This document shows, one piece after another, positions 16,226-25,812 of a DNA stretch of 42,035 nucleotides. The notes beneath the pieces are model-generated. The model saw nothing but the letters and a program-made list of their open reading frames with translations. It did not search any database and had not been told where the DNA came from. This stretch comes from Planctomycetota bacterium (GTDB taxonomy: Bacteria; Planctomycetota; Phycisphaerae; UBA1845): contig JACQXM010000004.1 of the NCBI GenBank assembly GCA_016208685.1, positions 31,987 to 74,021 on the forward strand, given 5' to 3'. How positions within the stretch are numbered: position 1 is the stretch's first letter; every line of letters begins with the position of its first letter. The position numbers and the translations under genes are program-made.

Positions 16226-18307
16226 TTGTGCGCCCGACCGACTCTTGACGATCCGGTTCAGTATCTCCCCGGGGTCGGTCCGATTCGCGCCGGGGAGTTC
16301 GCCCGGCTTGGCGTGCGCACCGTCCGAGACCTGATCGCGCATCTGCCGTCGCGTCATGCGCTGCGACCGCAATCCGTCCCCATCGGCTCCTTAGAGCTGG
16401 GCGCGGTGGCTACTGTCGTCGGCGAGGTGCGCGGCGTTCGTACTCGGGGCCCGCTGCACGACCCAACCGTGCAGACGACGGTGGTGGACGGCACCGGCGA
16501 ATGCACCGTGCGCTGGTTCCATTCCCCACACCTGGTGGACAAGCTGCATCACGGCCAGGTGGTGCGGCTGACGGGGAAGGTGGACGTTCACCAGGACCGC
16601 GCCCGATTCACGAACCCGCAACTGGCGATTCTTGGCGACGGCGAGGACCCCTTCGCCGACGATGAAGATCGCCACGACGGCGTATACCCCGCCACCGCGG
16701 CCCTGCCCAGCCGGCACATCGCGCGCATCATCCGCGGCACGCTGCCGCAGGTCGCGGATCAGCTCGTCGACTTCCTGCCCCAAACGCTGCGCCGCCGTCA
16801 CGGCCTTCCGCCGCGACGCACCGCGTTTCAGCGGTGTCATGAGCCCGTCAAGATCGAGGATGTCCCGGTGGCGCGCCGCCGCCTGGCCTATGATGAGTTG
16901 CTTCTTTGCCAGCTTGCCGTTCAGCTCGCTCGGCGCCGCGCGCAGCAATCGGCGTCCACCGAGCCCATCTGCGTCAACGACGAGGTCGACCGCCGCATCC
17001 GCCGCCGCCTGCCCTTTGCGCTGACAGCCGGGCAGGACCGCGCCGTCGCTGAAATCCGTGCCGACCTCGCCCGGTCGCAGCCCATGAACCGCATGCTCCA
17101 GGCCGACGTGGGCGCGGGAAAGACGGCCGTGGCGGTGTACGCCGCCCTGGCGGCGATTGCCCAGAAGCAGCAGGCAGCCCTGTTGGCACCGACCGAGGTA
17201 CTTGCCGAGCAGCATCGCGGCAAGCTGGAGCAGTACCTCGCCGGCAGCCGCGTGCGCGTCGGGTTCCTCAGCGGCGCGATTCCCAAGTCGCGCCGGGCAC
17301 CGCTGTTGGCGGCCCTGGCCGCCGGCGAGGTCGACCTGTTGATCGGTACTCACGCCCTGCTGGAGCCCGAGGTGCGCTTCGCACGGCTGGGACTGGTGAT
17401 CGTCGATGAGCAGCAGAAGTTCGGCGTGGTGCAGCGTGCCGCGCTGCGTGCCAAGGGACGCGCCCCGCACACCCTGGTGCTCACCGCCACGCCCATCCCC
17501 CGGACGCTGGCCATGACCGTCTTCGGCGATCTGGACGTCACGACCATCACCGATGCTCCCCCCGGTCGGCGGCCCGTGGTGACACGTCTGGTCACGGAAG
17601 GAAAGCAGGCGGATGCCTGGGCCTTCGTCCGCTCGCGGTTGCAGCGCGGCCAGCAGGCGTACGTGGTGTTTCCTCTGGTGGATGAGTCCGAGGAACTGCC
17701 CCTGAAGGCCGCCTGCGCCGAGGGGCAGCGTCTTTCGCGGTCCGAGCTGGCCGGGGCGCGGCTGGAGGTGGTTCACGGCAAAATGCGCCCCGCGGACAAG
17801 GCGGCGATCATGGAGCGCTTCCGCGGCGGCGCTACCCAGGTGCTGGTGTCCACCACCGTGATCGAGGTAGGCGTGGACGTGCCCAACGCCACGGTGATGA
17901 TCGTGCAGAACGCCGAGCGCTTCGGGCTAAGCCAGCTTCACCAACTGCGCGGCCGGGTGGGGCGGGGGGAGGAGCAGTCGTATTGCCTGCTGTTTCCCGA
18001 GAGCTTCGGGGAGACGTCACTGGCTCGCTTGCGGATTCTATGCGCCACCAATGACGGCTTTCGTATCGCCGAGGAGGACCTGCGCCTGCGCGGGCCGGGC
18101 GAACTGCTGGGGACGCGGCAGCACGGGATCCCGGCGTTCAAAATCGCGGACTTAGTCGCGGACTTCGAGTTGCTGGAGCAGGCGCGCGACGATGCCGCGG
18201 GGCTGCTTCGCGGCGATCCTCGACTGACACACCCCGAGCACCGCCTGCTGCGCGAAGAGCTCCTCCGCGTCTATGCCGATTCCCTGCCGCTGGTGGACGT
18301 GGCGTAG
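16226..18307 (+). CDS. recG: ATP-dependent DNA helicase RecG
   Basis: RecG remodels stalled replication forks and branch-migrates Holliday junctions. At 693 residues it equals the E. coli enzyme's length. Seen in order: N-terminal wedge/OB domain (YLPGVGPIRA, VGEVRGVRTRG), Walker A (ADVGAGKTAVA, about 293), APTEVLAEQH, motif II DEQQKFGV (about 394-401; the usual form is DEQHRFGV), TATPIPRTLAMT, and the helicase C-terminal motifs VSTTVIEVGVDVP and LHQLRGRVGRG, then the TRG tail. The start is TTG at 16226, 9 bp after the LysM gene's stop. No later in-frame start would keep the conserved N-terminus. Confidence 0.95.
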   Translation: MCARPTLDDPVQYLPGVGPIRAGEFARLGVRTVRDLIAHLPSRHALRPQSVPIGSLELGAVATVVGEVRGVRTRGPLHDPTVQTTVVDGTGECTVRWFHSPHLVDKLHHGQVVRLTGKVDVHQDRARFTNPQLAILGDGEDPFADDEDRHDGVYPATAALPSRHIARIIRGTLPQVADQLVDFLPQTLRRRHGLPPRRTAFQRCHEPVKIEDVPVARRRLAYDELLLCQLAVQLARRRAQQSASTEPICVNDEVDRRIRRRLPFALTAGQDRAVAEIRADLARSQPMNRMLQADVGAGKTAVAVYAALAAIAQKQQAALLAPTEVLAEQHRGKLEQYLAGSRVRVGFLSGAIPKSRRAPLLAALAAGEVDLLIGTHALLEPEVRFARLGLVIVDEQQKFGVVQRAALRAKGRAPHTLVLTATPIPRTLAMTVFGDLDVTTITDAPPGRRPVVTRLVTEGKQADAWAFVRSRLQRGQQAYVVFPLVDESEELPLKAACAEGQRLSRSELAGARLEVVHGKMRPADKAAIMERFRGGATQVLVSTTVIEVGVDVPNATVMIVQNAERFGLSQLHQLRGRVGRGEEQSYCLLFPESFGETSLARLRILCATNDGFRIAEEDLRLRGPGELLGTRQHGIPAFKIADLVADFELLEQARDDAAGLLRGDPRLTHPEHRLLREELLRVYADSLPLVDVA

Positions 18308-18319
18308 CAGCCCGTGGCG

Positions 18320-18445
18320 AAAAGCTGCGTGCGCGATGTAGCACGGGCATCCTGCCCGTGAAACCATGGGCTGGAAGCCCAGGCCACGAGTCTTGCCACA
18401 GGCCGGTAGCTTGCTGCCGGGCCCTGGGTCGGCGGCAGTACGCGT
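18320..18445. repeat. REP-like hairpins between recG and the Nudix gene
   Basis: Three short palindromes lie in a row: CACGGGCA-TCC-TGCCCGTG (near 18342-18360), TGGGCT-GGA-AGCCCA, and GGCCGGTAGC-TTGCTGCCGGGCC. They separate convergent genes, so they may also act as bidirectional terminators. No T-run follows, so this is unproven. Confidence 0.55.
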
Positions 18446-18448
18446 GGC

Positions 18449-19012
18449 CTAGGTTCCGCGCCGGCGGGGCGCGTTGCGCAGAAAGTACGTGGCCAGTGTG
18501 GCGATGGTCTTGGCGTCCTCGAATTCGCCGCGAACCAATCGTTCCCGGGCCACATCGACGCCGACCACCTCGACCGTGATCTGTTCGTTGTCCTGGAGTC
18601 CCTGCCCCACCTGTGTGAGCTCGGAGGCGGCGAACACGTACATGCGTTCCGTGAGGATTCCGGGGGAGGGATAGAACTCCAGGAAGGGCGACATCACGGC
18701 GGCGCGGTACCCGGTTTCCTCCTCCAGTTCGCGTTTCGCGGTTTCCAGGGGCGATTCATTCGGTTCGCGCGTACCGGCCGGCAGTTCCCACAAGGCCCGC
18801 TCCACGGTGTAGCGAAAATTGCGAATCATGACGATCTGCTGCTCGGAAAGCAGCGGCAGAATCACGACCGCACCGGGGTGCACCACCACGTCGCGACCAA
18901 TCGGTGGCCGCCCGGGACGGGGAAACTCGCGATGCTCCACCGAAAACAGACGCGTCGTCAGAAGGTGGGTGCGCGTCATGCCGGAGGTGTCGAAGGTTCT
19001 CAGGCCGTCCAT
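18449..19012 (-). CDS. Nudix hydrolase, ADP-ribose pyrophosphatase-like
   Basis: 187 residues. The complete Nudix box is seen (starting GTREPNESPLETAKRELEEE and ending TGY), with the catalytic REL-EE core that binds Mg2+. The upstream segment VVHPGAVVILPLLSEQQIVMI and RNFRYTVERALWELPAG (in parts) is typical of the ADP-ribose/NudF branch, which cleaves ADP-ribose to AMP and ribose 5-phosphate; substrate assignment is by resemblance. Transcribed divergently from dxr, with 84 bp between start codons. Ends convergent with recG across the hairpin cluster. Confidence 0.85.
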   Translation of the reverse strand: MDGLRTFDTSGMTRTHLLTTRLFSVEHREFPRPGRPPIGRDVVVHPGAVVILPLLSEQQIVMIRNFRYTVERALWELPAGTREPNESPLETAKRELEEETGYRAAVMSPFLEFYPSPGILTERMYVFAASELTQVGQGLQDNEQITVEVVGVDVARERLVRGEFEDAKTIATLATYFLRNAPRRRGT

Positions 19013-19096
19013 GGGCCCATTCTATGCGGAGGCCCGTGGTCCGCCAAAGGGGCCGCAAACTTGTCGTCCGCGGCGCGCGTACCTATCATTCGCCGC

Positions 19097-20269
19097 GTGT
19101 GTGAAAAAAGCTCAAAGCGGCGGGTGATCATCCTGGGCTCCACGGGGTCCGTGGGTCGAAACGCGCTGGATGTGGTGGCCGCCATGCTCGATGACTGGCA
19201 GGTCGTGGGCCTGGCGGCCGGTACCCGCGCCCGCGACCTGGCGGAGCAGGCGAACCGATTCCGCCCCCAGGCCCTGGCCATCGCCCGTCGTGATCAGGCT
19301 TCCCGCCTCGATGCCGCCCTGACCTACTCGCCGCGAGTTTTCAGCGGCCCCGATGCACTGACGCAGATGATCAGTGAAGTTTCCTGCGACTGCGTGGTCG
19401 CCGCCGTGGTGGGGACCGAGGGTCTCCAGGCCGTGGTCCGCGCCGTGGAGCTGGGGCGTCGCGTCGCGCTCGCCAATAAGGAGGCGCTGGTGGCAGCGGG
19501 CTCCGTCCTCGTGCCGCTCGCCGAGCGTTCGGGTGCGGCTCTCATCCCCGTGGACAGCGAACACTCCGCGATCTTCCAGGCGCTGCATGCCGGTCGTCGC
19601 GGCGACGTGCTTCGTGTCTATCTCACGGCCTCCGGTGGCCCGTTCCGCACCTGGAGCGCCGAGGCGATGGAGGACATCACGGTTGAGGACGCCTTGCAGC
19701 ACCCCACGTGGTCCATGGGTCCGAAAATCACGATCGACAGCGCCACCATGATGAACAAGGCCCTGGAGATCGTGGAAGCCCGCTGGCTTTTCAATCTGCG
19801 CGAGGATCAGATTCGAGTCGTCGTGCACCCGGAGTCGATCATTCACTCGCTGGTGGAATTCTGTGACGGCTCGTTCATCGCCCAACTGGGGGCCCCGGAC
19901 ATGCGTACGCCGATCCAATACGCCCTGACCTACCCGGCGCGCCGGCCGGGCCCGTCGCAGCGGCTGGATTTGTTTGAGTTGCGACAACTGACGTTCCACC
20001 CGCCGGACCCGGAACGCTTCCCCGCCCTGCGCCTGGGACACCAGGTGGCGGCGCGGGGGGGGACCGCGGGGGCGGTGCTGAACGCGGCGAACGAGGCCGC
20101 GGTGCAGCTTTTCCGTGAGGGGACCATCCGTTTTCAGGACATCACCCGGTTGACCGAACACGCCGTGCAGCGGCACGACTTCCGCGCCGCTCCCACGCTG
20201 GATGATCTGCTGGCGGCCGATCGCTGGGCCCGACAAGAGGTCGCTCGATGCACGACATACAAGTTCTAG
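19097..20269 (+). CDS. dxr: 1-deoxy-D-xylulose 5-phosphate reductoisomerase
   Basis: This enzyme makes 2-C-methyl-D-erythritol 4-phosphate from DXP with NADPH, the first committed step of the MEP isoprenoid route. 390 residues from GTG 19097. The N-terminal NADPH motif is LGSTGSVGRNALDVV (13-27). Also seen: ANKEALVAAG, PVDSEHSAIFQ (metal-binding Asp/Glu), SGGPFR, KITIDSATMMNKALEIVEA and VHPESIIHSLVEF. Starts further upstream would add unrelated sequence. A GTG at 19124 would trim nine residues but leaves the motif at the very edge. Its 3' end overlaps rseP by 22 bp, a linkage (dxr-rseP) common in bacteria. Confidence 0.95.
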   Translation: MCEKSSKRRVIILGSTGSVGRNALDVVAAMLDDWQVVGLAAGTRARDLAEQANRFRPQALAIARRDQASRLDAALTYSPRVFSGPDALTQMISEVSCDCVVAAVVGTEGLQAVVRAVELGRRVALANKEALVAAGSVLVPLAERSGAALIPVDSEHSAIFQALHAGRRGDVLRVYLTASGGPFRTWSAEAMEDITVEDALQHPTWSMGPKITIDSATMMNKALEIVEARWLFNLREDQIRVVVHPESIIHSLVEFCDGSFIAQLGAPDMRTPIQYALTYPARRPGPSQRLDLFELRQLTFHPPDPERFPALRLGHQVAARGGTAGAVLNAANEAAVQLFREGTIRFQDITRLTEHAVQRHDFRAAPTLDDLLAADRWARQEVARCTTYKF

Positions 20270-22743
20270 CCGACGGCGCCGCCGCCATGGTGCTGGCGCA
20301 AGCCTCACTGTTGGCACTGTGGGACTCCGTCTGGCCCTACCTGCTCATGATCCTGGGCTTCTCCGCCATCGTGTTCGTGCACGAACTGGGGCACTTCCTG
20401 GTCGCCAAGTGGGCCGACGTCCGGGTGGAACGCTTCGCCATCGGCTTCGGGCGCGAAATCGTCGGCTTTACCTGGGGGGAGACGCGCTACTCCTTCAACA
20501 TCCTGCCCCTGGGCGGCTACGTGAAGATGCTGGGGCAGGAGGATTTTGACGACAAAAGCAACGAGCTTCAGTTCAGCGACGACCCGCGCTCGTTCATCAA
20601 CAAGCCCGTGGGGCATCGCATGGGCGTGGTCTCGGCCGGGGTGGTCATGAACGTGCTCTTCGCCTGCCTGCTCTTTGCCGTGGTGTTCAAGGTCGGCATG
20701 CTGGCGCCGGGCACGCGCATCGGCTACGTCGACCCCGACAGCCCCGCGGACAAGGCCGGTCTTCTGCCCGGTGACAAGATACTCCGCATCAACGACGAGC
20801 CCATCCACGAGTTTCGCGACGTGAGCATGGCCGTCCAGCTCGCGGCGCCCCACGAACCGATTGAGTTCGTAGTGGAGCGCGAGGGCGAGGCTCTCAAGCC
20901 CATCTACGTGAAGCCCGACTACCGCCGCCCGGAGAACACCCGCGAGGCCCGACGGCAAATCATCGGCATCATGCCTGGTGTGACCCGCGAGATCGTCTGG
21001 GTCGGACCGGACGTCGACTCGGACCGACCGGACCAGCCTCACATCGGCGACACCATCGTGGAGATCGACGGCGTGCCGGTGGTGGCCGGCAACGTCAATG
21101 CCCTCCGTGACATGCCGGTGTACGCCAAGGAAGTGTACGTCGAGCGGAAGGACCCCAAGAACGCCTCGGCCCCGCCGCAGCGCGTGCGGGTAACGGTTTC
21201 CCCGCAGCTTGCCGTTTATCCCGCGGACAGCCGCGACCCCGACAGCCTCAGCATTCTGGGGCTGACGCCGCTGGCGCGCTTCGGAGCCGTTGATCTCGAG
21301 GGCCGCGCGGCGCTGGCGGGGATCGAGGTGGGCGATACCATCGTGAGCTGGGACGACATACCGCATCCCAACCGCGCGGACATCAGCCGCGCCATCAGCG
21401 ACCTGGCGGAATGGGATATTCCCTTCCAGGTTCGCAAACGCGATGGGCGACTGTACTCCGGCTTCGTCCGACCGAAGCGCAACCGTGTGGGGCCGGCGAC
21501 CATCCAGGCGGGGGTGTCGCCGATTCCGATGCCGGAGCGCAAACCGGACGGGCCCCAGGCGCGATTCACGAACGTGCGGCGCTTCGGGCTGGCGGAGGCC
21601 GCCGGCATCCAGTCGGGGGACATTATCTGGCGGGTGGACAAGACGCCGACGCCGACCGCGGCGGCGCTGCTGCGCACCATTCGCTCGGCCACCGGCCAGG
21701 AGCTTACCCTCGACATCGAAAAGCCCGACGGTCGGCGGGTTGTGGCGCGCGTGACCACCCAGGAGCCCGGCTCCATCGATGCCAACTACACCCTGATCGC
21801 CGACGACGTACTGCAAACCGGCGAGATCGTGGAAGCTATCAATGACCGGCCCAGCCCGGCCGTCGTCGCCGGGATTCCCGCCGGGGCAACGATCACCGCC
21901 GCCGACGGGGAAGCGGTCTCCACCTGGGTGGAGTTGATCGCTGCCTTTCGCCGGCACGCCGGCGGTACGGTGGACCTTTCGTATACGACCGCGACCGGCC
22001 AGTTACGCACCGCGCCCTTCCCCGTCCCGAACTGCATGCGAACCCTGCTGGGCGTGGGGCCGGAGGCGCGGATCGTGTCTGTCGACAACCGCCACACGGT
22101 GGTGACGCGGACCTCGCGCGGCGAGGAAGAAGTGCACGTAGGCCACCACGAGGGTACGCGTTCGCTGCTGGCGTCGCTGGTGGGGCAGGAGAAAGTGCCG
22201 GTAACCTACCGCACCACGCCCGTGGCCGCTCCGCAGACGGCGTACATCAATGTCACCGCCGACATGGTGGACCCCTGGCTCAGCCGCATCGTCTTTGCCC
22301 CCAAGTTCCTGGTGGGCGACGAGATGATTCCGCTGAAGGGCGAGACGCTCTTCGAGGCCGTCGACATCGGTCTGCGCAAGACGTGGTATTTCATCATCCA
22401 GGTCTATGAAACCATGAACCGCATGATCTTCTCCCGCACCGTCGGCGTGGAGAACCTCTCCGGTCCGCTGGGCATCCTTTCGGCGGGCGGGCAGGTGGTG
22501 CGCATGGGGTTCGTGGAGTTCCTCTTCTTCATGGCCATCATTTCCGCGAACCTGGCGGTGATCAACTTTCTGCCCCTGCCCATCGTCGACGGCGGGCTGA
22601 TGGTGTTTCTCATCATCGAGTGGATCAAAGGCAGCCCGGTGAGCCTTAAGGTCCAGGTGGCCACGCAGGTGATCGGGCTGTTTCTGATCATCGGCGCGTT
22701 CCTCTTTGTCACCTACAACGACGTGATCAGGATCTGGGGATAA
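20248..22743 (+). CDS. rseP: RseP-type site-2 intramembrane metalloprotease with five PDZ-like repeats
   Basis: The zinc motif HELGH (45-49) lies in the first membrane segment, and the second catalytic motif [11 protein letters not shown] near 775-785 lies in the C-terminal membrane bundle, as in site-2 proteases that cut anti-sigma factors or remnant signal peptides. The protein is 831 residues; E. coli RseP has about 450. The excess is in the periplasmic middle, where five PDZ-like units can be discerned (about 150-215, 255-305, 332-395, 435-495, 515-575) by recurring AG-x2-x-GD-x-I motifs ([42 protein letters not shown]). The start ATG 20248 is supported by AAGAGGT 7 bases upstream inside the dxr end. 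Target protein unknown. Confidence 0.9.
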   Translation: MHDIQVLADGAAAMVLAQASLLALWDSVWPYLLMILGFSAIVFVHELGHFLVAKWADVRVERFAIGFGREIVGFTWGETRYSFNILPLGGYVKMLGQEDFDDKSNELQFSDDPRSFINKPVGHRMGVVSAGVVMNVLFACLLFAVVFKVGMLAPGTRIGYVDPDSPADKAGLLPGDKILRINDEPIHEFRDVSMAVQLAAPHEPIEFVVEREGEALKPIYVKPDYRRPENTREARRQIIGIMPGVTREIVWVGPDVDSDRPDQPHIGDTIVEIDGVPVVAGNVNALRDMPVYAKEVYVERKDPKNASAPPQRVRVTVSPQLAVYPADSRDPDSLSILGLTPLARFGAVDLEGRAALAGIEVGDTIVSWDDIPHPNRADISRAISDLAEWDIPFQVRKRDGRLYSGFVRPKRNRVGPATIQAGVSPIPMPERKPDGPQARFTNVRRFGLAEAAGIQSGDIIWRVDKTPTPTAAALLRTIRSATGQELTLDIEKPDGRRVVARVTTQEPGSIDANYTLIADDVLQTGEIVEAINDRPSPAVVAGIPAGATITAADGEAVSTWVELIAAFRRHAGGTVDLSYTTATGQLRTAPFPVPNCMRTLLGVGPEARIVSVDNRHTVVTRTSRGEEEVHVGHHEGTRSLLASLVGQEKVPVTYRTTPVAAPQTAYINVTADMVDPWLSRIVFAPKFLVGDEMIPLKGETLFEAVDIGLRKTWYFIIQVYETMNRMIFSRTVGVENLSGPLGILSAGGQVVRMGFVEFLFFMAIISANLAVINFLPLPIVDGGLMVFLIIEWIKGSPVSLKVQVATQVIGLFLIIGAFLFVTYNDVIRIWG

Positions 22744-22789
22744 CGGCGGGCGACCCGTCCGGCGTCGGGAGGAGCCCCGCGCTGGGAGG

Positions 22790-23989
22790 TCACGGTACGC
22801 GCTCGAACAGCGTGGCGACACCCTGCCCCACGCCCACGCACATGGTGGCCAGCCCGCGGCACGCCCCGCGCCGCTTCATCTCGTGCAACAGCGTGGTAGC
22901 GATTCGCGCCCCGCTGCATCCCAGCGGGTGCCCGAGGGCGATCGCACCGCCGTTGACGTTCACCCGCGCCGCGTCCATCGCCAGCTCGCGCATGCAGGGA
23001 ATGGCCTGGGCCGCGAACGCTTCGTTGAGCTCCACCAGGTCGACGTCGCGCATCGTCCAGCCGGCGCGCGAAAGCGCCTTGCGCGTCGCCGGGATGGGCC
23101 CCAGCCCCATGCACGCCGGGTCCACGCCCGCGGTGGCCGAGGGTCCCACCGCAGCGAGCACCGACAAGCCCAGGCGGGCGGCGGTTGCGGCCTCCATGAG
23201 CAGCAACGCCGCGGCGCCGTCGTTAATCCCCGAGGAATTCCCCGCAGTCACCGTGCCGTCCTTGGCGAAAGCAGGCTTGAGTTTGGCCAGACCCTCCGGC
23301 GTGGTATCGGGGCGGGGATGCTCGTCACCACCCACGATCACGGGTGTCCCCTTGCCGCGGCTGATCTCCACGGGCACGAGTTCGTCCGCGAACCGGCCCG
23401 CGTCGACCGCGGCCTTGCATTTCATCTGCGATTCGTACGCGAAGCGGTCCTGCGCCTCCCGTAAGACCCGGTGCTGCCGCGCCACGTTCTCCGCGGTCTC
23501 GCCCATGGAGTAGGGGTAATGTCGGGCGGCCAGCGCCGGGTTGGTAAAGCGCCAGCCGATGGTGGTGTCGAATACCTCTATCGACCGGCTGTAGGCGCTC
23601 TCCGCCTTGGCCATGACGAACGGGGCGCGGGACATGCTCTCCACCCCGCCGGCGATCATCACTTCGCCGTGCCCCGCCTCAATCATCCGCGCCGCGATGT
23701 TGACCGCGTCCAGGCTCGAGCCGCACAGCCGGTTGACCGTCGAGCCCGGTACGCTTTCCGGGAATCCGGCGAGCAGGGCGGCCATGCGCGCCACGTTGCG
23801 GTTGTCCTCGCCCGCCTGGTTTGCGGCGCCCAGGTACACGTCGTCGATGATCGCGGGGTCCAGGCCGGTGCGGCCGATCAGCGAGCGCAGGACCAGGGCT
23901 GCCAGGTCGTCGGGCCGCGCGCCGGCGAGCGCGCCGCCGTATCGCCCCACGGGAGTCCGGACCGCATCAATGACCACGGCGCGACGCAT
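22790..23989 (-). CDS. Thiolase (acetyl-CoA C-acyltransferase, PcaF/PaaJ-like)
   Basis: 399 residues. The nucleophile Cys89 is in [10 protein letters not shown], His354 in [13 protein letters not shown], and the second catalytic Cys384 in MCVGVGQG. The segment [15 protein letters not shown] and FDTTIGWRF resemble the 3-oxoadipyl-CoA thiolase subgroup, but broad-range beta-ketothiolase activity is equally possible. It cleaves a 3-oxoacyl-CoA to acetyl-CoA and a shortened acyl-CoA. The 3-hydroxyacyl-CoA dehydrogenase gene lies immediately upstream on the same strand, the preceding beta-oxidation step, with 169 bp between them. Confidence 0.9.
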   Translation of the reverse strand: MRRAVVIDAVRTPVGRYGGALAGARPDDLAALVLRSLIGRTGLDPAIIDDVYLGAANQAGEDNRNVARMAALLAGFPESVPGSTVNRLCGSSLDAVNIAARMIEAGHGEVMIAGGVESMSRAPFVMAKAESAYSRSIEVFDTTIGWRFTNPALAARHYPYSMGETAENVARQHRVLREAQDRFAYESQMKCKAAVDAGRFADELVPVEISRGKGTPVIVGGDEHPRPDTTPEGLAKLKPAFAKDGTVTAGNSSGINDGAAALLLMEAATAARLGLSVLAAVGPSATAGVDPACMGLGPIPATRKALSRAGWTMRDVDLVELNEAFAAQAIPCMRELAMDAARVNVNGGAIALGHPLGCSGARIATTLLHEMKRRGACRGLATMCVGVGQGVATLFERVP

Positions 23990-24029
23990 GTCATCTTCTC
24001 ACTCGAAACCGGGCGCGATGGAAGTTCCG

Positions 24030-24125
24030 TTGTTTGACCGGCTGGAAAGCCGGTCCCACAGCGCGACAGTCTGGAAAGCCGGTCCTACAGCGCAACGGAC
24101 TGGAGAGCCCCACGACAGCGCGACC
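24030..24125. repeat. REP-like repeats between the thiolase and dehydrogenase genes
   Basis: Three imperfect tandem copies of CTGGAAAGCCGGTCC-(C/T)-ACAGCGC begin near 24042. The first forms the palindrome GACCGGCT-GGA-AAGCCGGTC. They resemble the TGGGCT-GGA-AGCCCA hairpin near 18370. Confidence 0.6.
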
Positions 24126-24158
24126 GGTGGCAAGCCGTCCCGAGGTACGGTCACGAGG

Positions 24159-25382
24159 CTACGCATCCGCGAACCTCGGGGCCGGTGCGTAGCGGCCGTC
24201 GGCGTGCATCTCATTCAGCGCCTTCAACGCACCGCGGACGGTTCGCGGCCCGATCTTCTCCCACCACGCCAGCGGTCCCAGAGGATAGTTCGTCCCCAGC
24301 ACCATCGCCGTGTCGATGTCCGAAGCCGAGGCCACGCCCTCCGCCAGCGCCCATCCCGCTTCGTTGATGATCGCGGCGAGGATTCGGGTGAAGATATACC
24401 CTTCGGTGGCGCCGGCGTCGAGCGCGCCGCCGGCCGACGTGAACGCCCGGCAGATGTCGGCAAACAGCGGCGAGAGACGGTAGCTGCGGCGATCCACGGG
24501 GACGGCGGGCACCTTCAGCTCGCCATCGTACTGATAGAACCCGCGACCCGCCTTGCGACCCAGATGCCCGGCGGCCACCAGCGATTGCTGGATGGAGTGC
24601 GGCTCCAGCCGTGCCGGGCGGCCGAGCTGCTGCCACACCGAATGGCTCACCGCGAAGTTGACGTCCAAACCCACCAAGTCCATGAGTTCGAACGGTCCCA
24701 TGCGGAACCGTCCATGCGTTCGCATCACGCTGTCGACCTCATCCACGCCCGCCACGCCCTCCCCCAGCAGCCGCAGGGCCTCGAGGTAATAGCCGCGGGC
24801 CACGCGGTTGACGATGAACCCGGGCGTGTCCTTCGCCCGCACCGGCGTCTTGCCCCAGGCGGCGGCGCAGGCGAGGGCGGCGTCGACCGCGGCAGCGCCG
24901 CTGGCAGCACCGGCAATCACCTCCACCAGCGGCATCAGCGGGGCGGGGTTGAAGAAGTGCATGCCCACCACTCGCGACGGATCTCGCACCGGTTCCGCGA
25001 TCCGGCTGACGGAGAGCGAGGAAGTGTTGGTCGCCAGGATCGCTTCCGGCGGCGTAGCGCGGTCCAGCTCCGCAAATACGCGGTGCTTGACCGACATATC
25101 CTCGACGACGGCTTCCATGGCCAGGTCCACCGGCGGCAGTTCGGCGATATGCTGGCACGTCCGAATCCGTGCCAGTTGCTCCTCGCGCTCGGCGGCGGTG
25201 AGCCTTCCCTTCTCCACCTGTCGGTCGACCTGAGCTTGGATGCCGGCGCGTGCCCGATGCAGCACGTCAGTGCTGACGTCCACCAGGTGGACGGTGCAGC
25301 CGTGTGCCGCGGCCACCTGGGCGATTCCCGCGCCCATGGTTCCAGCACCCACGACCGCCGCCGTTTTCACGTTGGTGACCAA
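24159..25382 (-). CDS. 3-hydroxyacyl-CoA dehydrogenase with two C-terminal domains
   Basis: Oxidises 3-hydroxyacyl-CoA to 3-oxoacyl-CoA with NAD+, supplying the adjacent thiolase. 407 residues from TTG 25382. N-terminal Rossmann motif VVGAGTMGAG (10-19), then NTSSL, catalytic His in GMHFFNPAPLMPLVE, and KDTPGFIVNR. Two 3HCDH C-terminal domains follow: the first at GPFELMDLVGLDVN and the second at GYIFTRILAAIINEA, giving the longer, PaaH-like form (simple enzymes have about 285 residues). GGAGGG lies 8 bases before the TTG; a GTG four codons later (25370) has no site at proper distance. An in-frame extension to 25544 has no domain sense. Confidence 0.88.
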   Translation of the reverse strand: MVTNVKTAAVVGAGTMGAGIAQVAAAHGCTVHLVDVSTDVLHRARAGIQAQVDRQVEKGRLTAAEREEQLARIRTCQHIAELPPVDLAMEAVVEDMSVKHRVFAELDRATPPEAILATNTSSLSVSRIAEPVRDPSRVVGMHFFNPAPLMPLVEVIAGAASGAAAVDAALACAAAWGKTPVRAKDTPGFIVNRVARGYYLEALRLLGEGVAGVDEVDSVMRTHGRFRMGPFELMDLVGLDVNFAVSHSVWQQLGRPARLEPHSIQQSLVAAGHLGRKAGRGFYQYDGELKVPAVPVDRRSYRLSPLFADICRAFTSAGGALDAGATEGYIFTRILAAIINEAGWALAEGVASASDIDTAMVLGTNYPLGPLAWWEKIGPRTVRGALKALNEMHADGRYAPAPRFADA

Positions 25383-25812
25383 GCGGCCGACCCTCCACCT
25401 CTGCACACCGGACACCGGACACTTCCGAAGGCCGGGCGCCTCAACCTCGTGCCGCGGACAAGGTAGCGGACCGTGTCCCAAAGGGAAACGGGCGGTGTTC
25501 GCGAAAGGGGGGCATTCCGAGAACGGGGGCGGACGTCCGGTCAACCCAGCCCGGTTCGCGATTGTCGGGCGCTTCGTGAGGCGCGAAGTGCGACGCCTCC
25601 GGACGCCTGTGTAGCGTGGCGCGCCCGGACGTACATGCGTGCCACTGCTGTGTCAGCAGTGGCGCTCACCGAGCCACCAAGGCTCAAGGGCAAGGCACAC
25701 GCAACGGCTCCCCCCCGCCACCCCCAACGGTTCCTCCCGCCGCCGTGACAGTGGCGATGCCGACAAAAAAGTCGACCCGGCGGCGAGAGACGCAGGAATC
25801 CTCTACCGGCTT
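25383..25812. other. Intergenic region with one perfect hairpin
   Basis: 430 bp without a convincing gene. GCCACTGCTG-TGT-CAGCAGTGGC (25641-25663) is a perfect 10-bp stem without a T-run, and is probably another REP-like unit. Confidence 0.5.

Noticed and set aside
20305..21957. 550-codon frame antisense to rseP
   Set aside because: Lies wholly inside rseP and gives a His/Gly/Arg-rich product without recognisable motifs.
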